A stretch of 64,000 nt of DNA from Thermus arciformis (GTDB lineage Bacteria > Deinococcota > Deinococci > Deinococcales > Thermaceae). Under the pieces are notes generated by a model. That model worked only from the letters and a program-made list of their open reading frames with translations. It searched no databases and was not told the DNA's origin. The DNA is taken from contig NZ_FNBC01000002.1 in the NCBI RefSeq assembly GCF_900102145.1, positions 62,001-126,000 of the forward strand, written 5' to 3'. Of the stretch, positions 1 to 7,173 are shown one piece after another; positions within the stretch are counted from its first letter, which is position 1; the number at the start of each line of letters is the position of its first letter. The translations under genes were made by a program, and so were the position numbers.

Positions 1-48
1 CAGGCCTGCCGTCAGGAAGAGGGCCGCCGCGAGGAGCCTTCCCTTCAC
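1..48 (-). CDS. Secreted or membrane protein, N-terminus only (partial)
   Basis: Sixteen codons run off the left edge on the minus strand. They start at a GTG at 48 and read [16 protein letters not shown]: a basic start followed by an unbroken hydrophobic run, the layout of a signal peptide. A G-rich ribosome site (GGGGGTGAGG) lies just upstream at about 50-60. The gene diverges from the old yellow enzyme gene at 132. Function cannot be judged from this fragment. Confidence 0.6.
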   Translation of the reverse strand, partial: MKGRLLAAALFLTAGL

Positions 49-119
49 GGCCTCACCCCCCGCCCGTTCATGGAACCGCCCTTTGGCGCCATGCGCCCAT
101 TCTACGGCGGGGAGGCGGG

Positions 120-125
120 GATAAT
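120..125 (+). promoter_or_regulatory. -10 box of a leaderless promoter (old yellow enzyme)
   Basis: GATAAT ends six bases before the ATG at 132, so transcription would start at or next to the start codon. No Shine-Dalgarno sequence fits in the gap. I could not assign a good -35. Confidence 0.5.
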
Positions 126-131
126 GGTCCC

Positions 132-1181
132 ATGGCCCTCCTCTTCACCCCTCTTGTCCTTCGGGACCTCAGGCTCAAAAACCGCCTGGCCATGTCCCCC
201 ATGTGCCAGTACTCGGCCACGGAAGGGGGAGAGGTCACGGACTGGCACCTCCTCCACTACCCCACCCGGGCCCTGGGCGGGGTGGGGCTCGTCCTCGTGG
301 AGGCCACGGCGGTCCTCCCCGAAGGCCGGATCAGCCCCTTTGACCTCGGGATCTGGTCCGAGGACCACCTCCCGGGCCTCAAGGAACTCGCCCGGCGCAT
401 CTGGGAGGCGGGGGCGGTGCCGGGGATCCAGCTCGCCCACGCCGGGCGCAAGGCGGGGACGGCGAGGCCCTGGGAAGGGGGGAAGCCTTTGGGCTGGAAG
501 GGGGTGGGGCCAAGCCCCATCCCCTTCGCCGAGGGCTACCCCGTCCCCGAGCCTTTGGACGAGGCGGGGATGGCGCGGGTCCTCGAGGCCTTCGTGGAAG
601 GGGCCAAAAGGGCCCTCCGGGCGGGGTTTTTGGTGGTGGAGCTCCACATGGCCCACGGCTACCTCCTCTCCTCCTTCCTCTCGCCCCTTTCCAACCGGCG
701 GGAGGACGCCTACGGGGGAAGCCGGGAGAACCGCATGCGCTTTCCCCTGGAGGTGGCCCGAGCGGTGCGGGAAGCCCTGCCCCCCGGGCTTCCCCTCTTC
801 GTTCGGGTCTCGGCCACGGACTGGGCGGAAGGGGGGTGGGGCCTCGAGGACACCCTGGCCTTCGCCGAACGGCTCAAGGCCCTGGGGGTGGACCTTTTGG
901 ACCTCTCCTCGGGCGGGGTGGTGCCCGGGGTCAAGGTCCCCGCGGCCCCGGGCTTCCAGGTTCCCTTCGCCGACGCGGTGCGCAAGCGGGTGGGGATGCC
1001 GACGGGGGCGGTGGGCCTCCTCACCACCCCCGAGCAGGCGGAGACCATTCTCCAGGCGGGAAGCGCCGACCTGGTGCTTCTGGGCCGGGTCCTCCTCCGG
1101 GACCCCTACTTCCCCCTGAAGGCGGCCAAGGCCCTGGGGGCCGAGGCCCCCGTGCCCCCGCAGTACCAGAGGGCCTTTTAA
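132..1181 (+). CDS. Old yellow enzyme, NADH:flavin oxidoreductase (YqjM class)
   Basis: 349-residue FMN-dependent ene-reductase that reduces activated C=C bonds of enones and quinone-like compounds with NAD(P)H. The sequence closely resembles what I recall of the Thermus scotoductus enzyme first described as a chromate reductase. It has the marks of the thermophilic-like class: Cys25 in MSPMCQY, which tunes the flavin, and the substrate-binding pair His172/His175 followed by Tyr177 in HMAHGY. The C-terminal [11 protein letters not shown] segment belongs to the FMN phosphate end of the barrel. The ATG at 132 is chosen because it gives the family N-terminus and has a -10 box six bases upstream. 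The gene is monocistronic and is followed by a hairpin repeat. Confidence 0.95.
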   Translation: MALLFTPLVLRDLRLKNRLAMSPMCQYSATEGGEVTDWHLLHYPTRALGGVGLVLVEATAVLPEGRISPFDLGIWSEDHLPGLKELARRIWEAGAVPGIQLAHAGRKAGTARPWEGGKPLGWKGVGPSPIPFAEGYPVPEPLDEAGMARVLEAFVEGAKRALRAGFLVVELHMAHGYLLSSFLSPLSNRREDAYGGSRENRMRFPLEVARAVREALPPGLPLFVRVSATDWAEGGWGLEDTLAFAERLKALGVDLLDLSSGGVVPGVKVPAAPGFQVPFADAVRKRVGMPTGAVGLLTTPEQAETILQAGSADLVLLGRVLLRDPYFPLKAAKALGAEAPVPPQYQRAF

Positions 1182-1226
1182 GGACCCCACCGGGCCTCCC
1201 ACGTTGCGCCGCCGAGGGGCGGATGC

Positions 1227-1332
1227 CTAAGTACCCCGCTCTGGCTTGCGCCAGAGCGGGGGCCCCAAAAGAGCCTTCGCAAAGCCCTACCCCCGGCGTC
1301 CCATGTGGCGAAATCAAGGTGCGGGCACTTAG
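1227..1332. repeat. Intergenic hairpin repeat, copy A
   Basis: 106-bp element bounded by CTAAGTACCC on the left and GGGCACTTAG on the right, imperfect terminal inverted repeats. Next to the left end is a hairpin with a 12-bp stem (CCCCGCTCTGGC) and a TTGC loop, then GGGGCCCCAAAAG. The remaining 65 bases match copies at 7021 (inverted) and 13382 almost base for base. It lies between the convergent genes at 132 and 1342. The stem could help end transcription, but no U-tract follows it. Confidence 0.85.
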
Positions 1333-1341
1333 CCCGGCCCG

Positions 1342-1632
1342 CTACCGCCCTTGGAGGAGGTCCAGAAGGGTCTTCCGGTAGGCCTCGTAGGCCGCCCGGC
1401 CCTCCGGGGTGAGGGCCACCCAGGTCTTGGGCCTTTTGCCCCGGAAGCCCTTCTCCACCCGCACGTACCCCGCCTCTTCCAGCCTCTGCAGGTGGCTTGA
1501 GAGGTTGCCCTCGGTGAGCCCCAGGGCCTCCTTGAGCCAGGTGAACTCCGCCTTCGCCCCCTCCCCCAGGCCCGCAAGGAGGGCCACGATGCGCAGGCGG
1601 GTCTCCTGGTGGATCACCGGGTCCAGCGCCAA
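1342..1632 (-). CDS. Winged-helix transcriptional regulator
   Basis: About 96 residues, a single small DNA-binding domain. DPVIHQETRLRIVALL is the typical opening of this family (ArsR/MarR-like, HTH_34 type), followed by LTEGNLSSHLQRLEEAGYV as the recognition helix and a basic wing (GFRGKRPKTWVALTPEG). There is no metal-binding cysteine motif. It is the last gene of a three-gene operon and overlaps the membrane-protein gene. The TTG at 1632 is preferred because it keeps the family's ALDPVIH start and has a G-rich stretch upstream. The GTG at 1617, which overlaps the previous stop, is the alternative and gives 91 residues. It probably controls its own operon through the palindrome at 2590-2618 (inference). 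Confidence 0.82.
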   Translation of the reverse strand: MALDPVIHQETRLRIVALLAGLGEGAKAEFTWLKEALGLTEGNLSSHLQRLEEAGYVRVEKGFRGKRPKTWVALTPEGRAAYEAYRKTLLDLLQGR

Positions 1633-2165
1633 AGGAGCACCCCCCCGTAGACCAGGGCACAAAGCCCCACCGCGCCCATCCCCAGGTGGAAGAGGCCGGG
1701 GAAGGCCCGATAGAGAAGGAGGTCTGCGGCGAAGAGCCCTAGCCCCGCCCAGGCCATTCCCGGGATCCGCCACAGGGTGCCCAGGTAGGCGTAGGCGAAG
1801 GCCACCAGGCTGACCAGGAAGCTTTCCCCCCTCAAGTCCGTGGGCGGGAGGAGGAGGAGCCAGTGGAGGAGGGCAAAGAGGGTGAGCAGGGCCCAGAAGT
1901 AGAAGGTCTGGAGCCCCAGGAAGCTCCTCACGCTCACCCCCTGCCGGGCCCCTAGGTAGAAGGAGAGGAGCCCACCCAGGGGGCCCGCCACCGTCCAGAA
2001 CCGCCCTCCCACCTCCGGATTCCAGGCCAGGAGAAAGCTTCCCAAGGCCCAGAGGGCGCCCCAAAGTACAAGGGTCCATCCCCCCAGGAGGGCGAGCCTT
2101 AGCCGGGCTTCCCCTTCCGCCCGCTCGGCCGCCTCCAGCAGGGCCTTGGCCTCCTCCGGCTTCAC
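1614..2165 (-). CDS. Integral membrane protein, unknown function
   Basis: 183 residues. A short acidic amphipathic N-terminus (MKPEEAKALLEAAERAEGEA) is followed by about five hydrophobic segments starting near residue 27. No family could be assigned. It sits between a small exported protein (overlap of 4 bases) and the winged-helix regulator (overlap), so all three are translated together. Small membrane proteins paired with regulators of this type are common in bacteria and often relate to envelope stress or export, but nothing in the sequence fixes the role. Confidence 0.8.
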   Translation of the reverse strand: MKPEEAKALLEAAERAEGEARLRLALLGGWTLVLWGALWALGSFLLAWNPEVGGRFWTVAGPLGGLLSFYLGARQGVSVRSFLGLQTFYFWALLTLFALLHWLLLLPPTDLRGESFLVSLVAFAYAYLGTLWRIPGMAWAGLGLFAADLLLYRAFPGLFHLGMGAVGLCALVYGGVLLWRWTR

Positions 2166-2578
2166 GGTCTACCTCCCCCAAAGGCCAGGCGCACGTACCA
2201 CCCGCCCCCGGAAGCCCCCAGGGGCAGGGCGTACCCGGCGCCCACCCCCAAAAGCCAGCCCCCTTCCTCCCGGAAGAACCAGAAGCCCCGCACCCCAAGG
2301 TCCAGGAGGAAGCCTCCGCTTTCGCCCCCCAGGCCCAGGGCGGGGAGGAGGAAGACCCCGGGGCCCACGGGAAGCCAGGCCCCCGCGAGGAAGACCCCCC
2401 CGTACCCCCTCGGCCCGCCCCAGGACTCCCCGCCCAGGGCCAGCCCTTGGAAGGTCCCGAAGCCGCCCCCGCCCACCTGCCAGGCCCCCTGGAAGCCCAG
2501 GAAGCCGTACCCCAGGGAGCCCCCCAGGGCCGGGGCGAGGAGGAGCCAGGCCCAGACCAGCGCCCGCTTGGCGTTCAT
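2162..2578 (-). CDS. Small exported glycine-rich protein
   Basis: 138 residues with a signal peptide (MNAKRALVWAWLLLAPALGG) and a glycine- and aromatic-rich mature part with alternating hydrophobic residues (GVFLLPALGLGG, WLLGVGAGYALPLG). This suggests a small outer-membrane beta-barrel or surface protein. The ATG at 2578 is chosen because a strong GGAGGTGA ribosome site stands just before it. It is the first gene of the operon reading toward the regulator at 1342 and is driven by the promoter at 2598-2626. No family recognised. Confidence 0.75.
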   Translation of the reverse strand: MNAKRALVWAWLLLAPALGGSLGYGFLGFQGAWQVGGGGFGTFQGLALGGESWGGPRGYGGVFLAGAWLPVGPGVFLLPALGLGGESGGFLLDLGVRGFWFFREEGGWLLGVGAGYALPLGASGGGWYVRLAFGGGRP

Positions 2579-2589
2579 GCTCACCTCCG

Positions 2590-2618
2590 CCAATAACTTT
2601 GTAGTACAAACTTATTGG
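2590..2618. promoter_or_regulatory. Palindromic operator
   Basis: 29-bp inverted repeat, half-site CCAATAACTTTGTA, centred on base 2604, with 13 of 14 positions paired. It is A/T-rich in a G/C-rich genome and covers the -10 box and transcription start of the minus-strand operon promoter, the classic place for a repressor site. The operon's own winged-helix protein is the obvious candidate binder. Confidence 0.75.
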
Positions 2619-2626
2619 TATGTCAA
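2598..2626 (-). promoter_or_regulatory. Sigma-A promoter of the exported protein/membrane protein/regulator operon
   Basis: On the minus strand: a perfect -35 TTGACA (2621-2626), a 17-bp spacer, and -10 TACAAA (2598-2603). The -10 lies inside the palindrome. Confidence 0.75.
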
Positions 2627-2656
2627 GAGGTGGCCTCGAGGCCGCCCGTCTGGGTG

Positions 2657-2662
2657 TAGACT
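2657..2662 (+). promoter_or_regulatory. -10 box of a leaderless promoter (quinone reductase)
   Basis: TAGACT ends six bases before the ATG at 2669. No ribosome site is visible. Confidence 0.5.
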
Positions 2663-2668
2663 CTCCCC

Positions 2669-3628
2669 ATGCGGGCCATACGGGTGCACGAGGTGGGCGG
2701 ACCGGAGGTCTTGAGGCTTGAGGAGCTTCCCCTCCCGGAGCCTGGGCCCGGGGAGGTCCTGGTGCGGCTCCAGGCCATCGGGGTGAACTTCATTGACACC
2801 TACAAGCGGAAGGGCCTCTACCCCGTGCCCACCCCCTTCACCCTGGGGGAGGAGGGGGCCGGGGTGGTGGAGAAGGTGGGGGAAGGCGTGGTGGGGGTGA
2901 GGCCCGGGGACCGGGTGGCCTTCGCCAACGTGCAGGGCGCCTACGCCGAGTACCAGGTGGTCCCGGCGGAGAGGCTCGTCCCCCTCCCCGAGGGGCTGGA
3001 CCCGAGGCTCGCCGCCGCGGCCCTCCTCCAGGGGATGACGGTCCACTACCTCCTCAAGAGCACTTACCCCGTGGCCCCCGGGGACCAGGTCCTGGTGCAC
3101 GCCGGGGCCGGGGGGGTGGGGCAGCTCCTCATCCAGTGGGCCAAGCGCCTGGGGGCCACGGTCTACGCCACCGCCAGCACCGAGGAGAAGCGGGCCCTGG
3201 CCCGGGAGGCGGGGGCGGACTACGCCCTGCCTTACGAGGGCTTCGCCGAGGCGGTGAAGGCCCTTTCGGGGGGCGGGGTGGACGTGGTCTACGACGGGGT
3301 GGGGAAGGACACCTTCCTGGGAAGCCTTGCGGCCCTAAGGCCCCGGGGGATGCTCGTCCTCTTCGGCCAGTCCTCGGGGCCGGTGCCGCCCCAGGACCCC
3401 CAGATCCTCAACCGCATGGGAAGCCTCTTCCTCACCCGCCCCACCCTCCACCACTACACGGCGAGCCGCAAGGAACTCCTCTTTCGGGCGGGGGAGGTCT
3501 TCCGGGGGGTGCTGGAGGGCTGGCTTAGGGTGCGCATCGGGGCCGAGTTCCCCCTGGAAAAGGCCCGGGAGGCCCACGAGGCCTTGGAGGGCCGGAGGAC
3601 CACGGGCAAGGTCCTCCTAATCCCCTAG
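2669..3628 (+). CDS. qor: NADPH:quinone oxidoreductase, zinc-free MDR family
   Basis: 319-residue medium-chain dehydrogenase/reductase that moves electrons from NADPH to quinones or other enone acceptors in the cytoplasm. The N-terminal catalytic fold (NFIDTYKRKGLYP) lacks the zinc-ligand cysteines of alcohol dehydrogenases, as in quinone reductases. The Rossmann nucleotide-binding motif AGAGGVG is at residues 145-151. The C-terminal EAHEALEGRRTTGKVLLIP is the usual family end. The length is normal. It reads alone from a leaderless-type promoter, and its last 12 bases overlap the end of the convergent kinase gene. Confidence 0.93.
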   Translation: MRAIRVHEVGGPEVLRLEELPLPEPGPGEVLVRLQAIGVNFIDTYKRKGLYPVPTPFTLGEEGAGVVEKVGEGVVGVRPGDRVAFANVQGAYAEYQVVPAERLVPLPEGLDPRLAAAALLQGMTVHYLLKSTYPVAPGDQVLVHAGAGGVGQLLIQWAKRLGATVYATASTEEKRALAREAGADYALPYEGFAEAVKALSGGGVDVVYDGVGKDTFLGSLAALRPRGMLVLFGQSSGPVPPQDPQILNRMGSLFLTRPTLHHYTASRKELLFRAGEVFRGVLEGWLRVRIGAEFPLEKAREAHEALEGRRTTGKVLLIP

Positions 3629-4525
3629 GAAGCGCCCCTTCCAGGCCCTAAGCCCCTCCTCGGGGAGGTCGGCCCCCCGCACGGTGCAGGCCAGGGCGGA
3701 AAGGGCGATGGCCCCCCTCAGGGCCTCCCGGAGGTCCAAGGGGGCGAGGGCCTTTAGGTTCGCCTTGGTGTAGCCCTTGCGGAAGAGGAGGGCGAGGAGG
3801 GCGGCGGTGAAGGTGTCCCCCGCCCCCACGGTGTCCACCACAAGGACCCTCTCCCCGGGAAGGCGCACCTCCTCCTCCCCGAAGAAGGCCACCGCCCCCT
3901 CGGGGCCCAGGGTGAGGACCTTGAGGGGAACGGCCAGGCGCCTCACCCCCTCCACCGGGCCTTCGGGAAAGAGGAGGCGGGCGTCCTCCAGGGAAAGCTT
4001 CAGGAGGTCGGCGCGGGCGAGGTAGCCCGCGATGAGGCGCCTTTCCTCCTCCCCGGGAGGGTGGCGCAGGTTGGGGTCAAAGGAGACGAGGGCGCCCTCC
4101 CGAAGGGCCTCCTCCAGGAGGGCCCCCACCCCGCCTGCGGTGCGGGCCTCGAGGGCGAAGAGGGAGCCGAAGTGGAAGCCCAAGGCCCCCTTAAGCCCCC
4201 CCTCCTCCGGGACGTAGGGAGCCTGGAAGGGGCGGTGGAAGCTGTAGCGGGCGTTTCCCTCCGGGTCCAGGCGCACCAGGGCCAGGGGCATGGGCGCGGG
4301 GTGGCGCGCTAGCCAGGCCTCCAGGCCCCTCCTCGCCATCTCCCCTTCCGCCCAGAGGGAGAGCCAGTCCTCCCCCACCTCGGAAAAGAAGCGCACGGGA
4401 AAGCCGAGCCGCGCCAGGACGCTCGCGGTGTTCAGGACCGAACCCCCCAGGACCCCCGTGAAGCGCAAGGGGCCTTCCCCCTCCAAGACCAGGTCCACCA
4501 GGGCCTCCCCGGCCAGGGCCAGCAT
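3617..4525 (-). CDS. PfkB-family sugar kinase
   Basis: 302 residues, ribokinase fold, ATP-dependent phosphorylation of a sugar or nucleoside. The family signatures are present: the N-terminal glycine motif GGSVLNTASVLARLG and the C-terminal DTVGAGDTFTAALL, whose Asp (GAGDT) is the catalytic base. The substrate lid does not clearly match the T. thermophilus 2-keto-3-deoxygluconate kinase as I recall it. A fructokinase-like role is possible but unproven. The ATG at 4525 gives the normal family length; an upstream extension to 4621 would add a non-homologous leader. It diverges from the AOR gene. Confidence 0.9.
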   Translation of the reverse strand: MLALAGEALVDLVLEGEGPLRFTGVLGGSVLNTASVLARLGFPVRFFSEVGEDWLSLWAEGEMARRGLEAWLARHPAPMPLALVRLDPEGNARYSFHRPFQAPYVPEEGGLKGALGFHFGSLFALEARTAGGVGALLEEALREGALVSFDPNLRHPPGEEERRLIAGYLARADLLKLSLEDARLLFPEGPVEGVRRLAVPLKVLTLGPEGAVAFFGEEEVRLPGERVLVVDTVGAGDTFTAALLALLFRKGYTKANLKALAPLDLREALRGAIALSALACTVRGADLPEEGLRAWKGRFLGD

Positions 4526-4556
4526 GATACCCCACTTTACATTCTCCCCGGGGCCT

Positions 4557-4573
4557 GGTGGTATAATCCCACC
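4557..4573 (+). promoter_or_regulatory. -10 box within a small inverted repeat (AOR promoter)
   Basis: A perfect TATAAT at 4562-4567 is flanked by GGTGG and CCACC, forming a short palindrome around the -10. No convincing -35 is present at standard spacing; TTTACA (4536-4541) is 20 bases upstream. The gene has a good ribosome site, so this is a normal leadered promoter. Confidence 0.5.
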
Positions 4574-4632
4574 AAACCCAAGCGAAGCCTTCCCTTCGTC
4601 GCGCGAAGCGGTCCATCCCAAGGAGGTGGCGG

Positions 4633-6456
4633 ATGCTCGGCGGATACGCTCACAGGATCGCCCGGATTGACCTCAGCACCGGCCAGGTGGAGTACTTCGC
4701 TCCCGACCCCAAGGACCTGGAGATGTACGTGGGGGGGCGGGGCCTCGGGGTGAAGTACGTCTTTGAGAACGGCCCCCAGGTGGACCCCTTGGGCCCCGAA
4801 AACCTCCTCTGCATCATGAACGGCCCCCTCTCCGGCACCCGGGCCAAGATGTCGGGAAGGCTCGCCGTGGTCACCAAAAGCCCCCTCACGGGCACGGTGA
4901 CGGACAGCCACATGGGGGGCTGGACCGCGGCCAAGCTCAAGTGGGCGGGGTTTGACGGCCTCCTCATCAAGGGGGCCTCGGAGAGGCCCGTCTACCTCCT
5001 GGTGAAGGACGGGGAGGTGACGGTCCACGACGCCTCCGACCTCTGGGGCAAGACCACCCACGAGACCCACCGCATCCTCCGCGAGCGCCACGGGGAGGAC
5101 GCCGACGTGATGGCCATCGGCCCCGCGGGGGAGAACCTGGTGCGCTTCGCCAACTGGATCAACAACGACGAGCGGGCCGCAGGCCGGGGCGGCACCGGGG
5201 CGGTGGCGGGGAGCAAGAAGCTCAAGGCCATCGTGGTGGTGGGCACCCACGACAAGACGCCCCAGCCCAAGGACCCCGAGCTCTGGAAGGAGGCGGACCG
5301 CCTGGCCTCGGCCACCATCAACGACCCCAAGAACGTCACCGCCCCCAAGAAGGGCGGGCTTTCCCTCTACGGCACCAACGTCCTCATGAACATCACCAAC
5401 GTCATGGGGGCCCTGCCCACCTTTAACGCCCAGCACACCTGCATTGAGGGGGTGGAGAAGATCTCCGGGGAGTACATCCGCGAGCACCGCCTCATCAAGG
5501 ACAACACCTGCCACGCCTGCCCCGTGGCCTGCAAGAAGATGGTGGAGGTCCACATCAACGGCAAGGCCATCCGCTTTGAGTCCTACGAGTACGAGTCCGC
5601 CTGGGCCCTGGGGGCCCATGCGGGCCACACCGACACCGACTGGACGGGCTACGCCATCTACCTCTGCAACGCCTACGGCATGGACACCATTGAGGCGGGC
5701 AACGCCATCGCCGTCCTCATGGAGGCCACGGAGAAGGGCTACTACCGGGGCGAGGACGGGATCCGCTTCGGGGACAAGGAGGGGGAGGTGCGGGTCCTCG
5801 AGGCCATCGCCCACCGCAAGGGCGTGGGGGACATGCTGGCGGAGGGCCCCGCCCGCTTCGCCAAGGCCATCGGCCACCCCGAGATCTCCTTGGAGGTGAA
5901 GGGCCAGTCCATCCCCGCCTACGACCCCCGGGGCCTCAAGGGCATGGGCATCGCCTACGCCACCTCCAACCGGGGGGCCTGCCACCTTAGGGCCTACACC
6001 CCGGCCTCGGAGGTCCTGGGCGTGCCCTACAAGACCGACCCCCTGGCCTGGGAGGGGAAGGGCAAGCTCACCAAGCTCTTCCAGGACCTCTCCGCCTTCA
6101 CCGACTCCCTGGACCTCTGCAAGTTCAGCCAGTTCGCCGAGGGCCCCGAGGAGTACGCCAAGCAGCTTGCCGCCTACTGGGGCCGCCCCGTGACCCCGGA
6201 GGAGATCCTGAGGATCGGGGAGCGCATCTACAACCTGGAGCGCTACTACAACAACCTGGCGGGCTGGGGCGAGGGCTCGGACTACCTGCCCGAGCGCTTC
6301 CTCAAGGAGCCCTCGGACTGCGCGGGCTCCAAGGGCCAGCTCACCGAGCTGGACCGGATGCTGGAGGAGTACTACCGGGAGCGGGGCTGGGAGCGGGGCG
6401 TGGTGCCCCCGGCCAAGCTCCAGGAGCTCGGCATCCTCTCCCAGGCCGCGGACTAA
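4633..6456 (+). CDS. aor: Tungsten-containing aldehyde:ferredoxin oxidoreductase (AOR family)
   Basis: 607 residues, the family's usual length. AOR enzymes oxidise aldehydes to acids and pass electrons to ferredoxin, using a bis-pyranopterin tungsten (or molybdenum) centre and a [4Fe-4S] cluster. The cluster ligands are visible: C293-x2-C296-x3-C300 in CHACPVAC, and C496 in SLDLCKF. Pterin-binding segments such as the N-terminal GGRGLGVKY and the AAGRGGTGAV loop are intact. The start is fixed by AAGGAGGTGG immediately upstream. It is followed by a strong hairpin and then by a MoaD-related protein, the standard partner for pterin cofactor supply. The physiological aldehyde is unknown. Confidence 0.95.
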   Translation: MLGGYAHRIARIDLSTGQVEYFAPDPKDLEMYVGGRGLGVKYVFENGPQVDPLGPENLLCIMNGPLSGTRAKMSGRLAVVTKSPLTGTVTDSHMGGWTAAKLKWAGFDGLLIKGASERPVYLLVKDGEVTVHDASDLWGKTTHETHRILRERHGEDADVMAIGPAGENLVRFANWINNDERAAGRGGTGAVAGSKKLKAIVVVGTHDKTPQPKDPELWKEADRLASATINDPKNVTAPKKGGLSLYGTNVLMNITNVMGALPTFNAQHTCIEGVEKISGEYIREHRLIKDNTCHACPVACKKMVEVHINGKAIRFESYEYESAWALGAHAGHTDTDWTGYAIYLCNAYGMDTIEAGNAIAVLMEATEKGYYRGEDGIRFGDKEGEVRVLEAIAHRKGVGDMLAEGPARFAKAIGHPEISLEVKGQSIPAYDPRGLKGMGIAYATSNRGACHLRAYTPASEVLGVPYKTDPLAWEGKGKLTKLFQDLSAFTDSLDLCKFSQFAEGPEEYAKQLAAYWGRPVTPEEILRIGERIYNLERYYNNLAGWGEGSDYLPERFLKEPSDCAGSKGQLTELDRMLEEYYRERGWERGVVPPAKLQELGILSQAAD

Positions 6457-6471
6457 CCTCCCTCCCCAAGG

Positions 6472-6495
6472 GGCCCTGGCCCCTGGGCCAGGGCC
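6472..6495 (+). terminator. Hairpin terminator after aor
   Basis: 11-bp perfect stem (GGCCCTGGCCC with its complement) followed by TTCCTTT. It separates aor from the next gene, which has its own -10 box. Confidence 0.75.
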
Positions 6496-6501
6496 TTCCT
6501 T

Positions 6502-6507
6502 TAAACT
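6502..6507 (+). promoter_or_regulatory. -10 box of a leaderless promoter (MoaD-related gene)
   Basis: TAAACT ends seven bases before the ATG at 6515, directly after the aor terminator, so the MoaD-like gene can be transcribed independently. Confidence 0.5.
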
Positions 6508-6514
6508 CTTGGGT

Positions 6515-7024
6515 ATGCCCAAGGTGAACCTCTACGCCACCTTCCGGGACCTTGCGGGGAAAAGCCAGCTGGAGGTGCCCGGGGCCACCGTGGGGGAGGT
6601 TTTGGAAAACCTGGTCCGGGCCTACCCCGCCCTGAAGGAGGAGCTCTTTGAAGGGGAAGGGCTTGCCGAGCGGGTCTCCGTCTTCCTCGAGGGCCGGGAC
6701 GTGCGCTACCTCCAGGGCCTCTCCACCCCCCTTTCCCCCGGGGCCACCCTGGACCTCTTCCCCCCGGTGGCGGGGGGCGGGCTTGAACGGACCTTCGGAG
6801 CCTTTCCCCCTTGGCTCCTTGAGCGCTACCTGGAGGCGTGGGGCGGGGTCAAGGAGGGGGAAGGGGTTTACCGCCTTCCCGGGGCCTGGGTGCGCTTTCG
6901 CGAGGTGGAACCCCTGAAGGTGGGAAGCCTCTCCATCCCCCAGCTTCGGGTGGAGGTGGAAGGGGAAGAGGCCGAGCGGTGGTTTGAGCGCATCGCCTTC
7001 GCCGCAAGCCGGGGCGGGGGCTAA
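6515..7024 (+). CDS. MoaD-related protein with C-terminal DUF1952 domain
   Basis: 169 residues in two parts. Residues 1 to about 87 are a ubiquitin-like MoaD/ThiS fold ending in LFPPVAGGG. The rest (ERTFGAFPPWLLERYLEAWGG to the end) is the small domain known as DUF1952. A T. thermophilus HB8 structure of such a MoaD-related protein has been determined (established). In classical MoaD the Gly-Gly is the free C-terminus and carries the thiocarboxylate used to build molybdopterin. Here the GG is buried inside the chain, so the protein must be cleaved or have another role. Its place behind aor points to tungsten-pterin cofactor assembly. The ATG at 6515 is preferred over the TTG at 6509 because of the -10 spacing. 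Confidence 0.9.
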   Translation: MPKVNLYATFRDLAGKSQLEVPGATVGEVLENLVRAYPALKEELFEGEGLAERVSVFLEGRDVRYLQGLSTPLSPGATLDLFPPVAGGGLERTFGAFPPWLLERYLEAWGGVKEGEGVYRLPGAWVRFREVEPLKVGSLSIPQLRVEVEGEEAERWFERIAFAASRGGG

Positions 7025-7133
7025 GTGCCCGCACCTTGATTTCGCCACATGGGACGCCGGAGGTAGGGCTCTGCGAAGGCTCTTTTGGGGCCCCCGCTCT
7101 GGCTTGCGCCAGAGCGGGGTACTTAAGTACCCC
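7021..7133. repeat. Intergenic hairpin repeat, copy B
   Basis: Inverted copy of A with the same 12-bp CCCCGCTCTGGC stem and TTGC loop. It starts with CTAAGTGCCC, whose TAA is the stop codon of the MoaD-related gene. It ends in GTACTTAAGTAC. A weakly similar right half appears to continue to about 7170, toward the symporter's stop, but has lost its hairpin. Confidence 0.85.
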
Positions 7134-7173
7134 AAAAGGGCTTCCTCCAGCCTTGGTTCGGATGCTCCCCGTT

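Noticed and set aside
1227-1332. Reading the hairpin repeats simply as Rho-independent terminators
   Set aside because: No T-run follows the stem in either direction for most copies, one copy sits between divergent genes, and long arms are conserved that a terminator would not need.
4537-6522. 661-codon open frame on the minus strand opposite the AOR gene
   Set aside because: Product of G/C-rich codon bias. The plus strand encodes an intact AOR with all cluster ligands, while the minus frame gives a repetitive Gly/Val/Leu/His-rich sequence with no motif.
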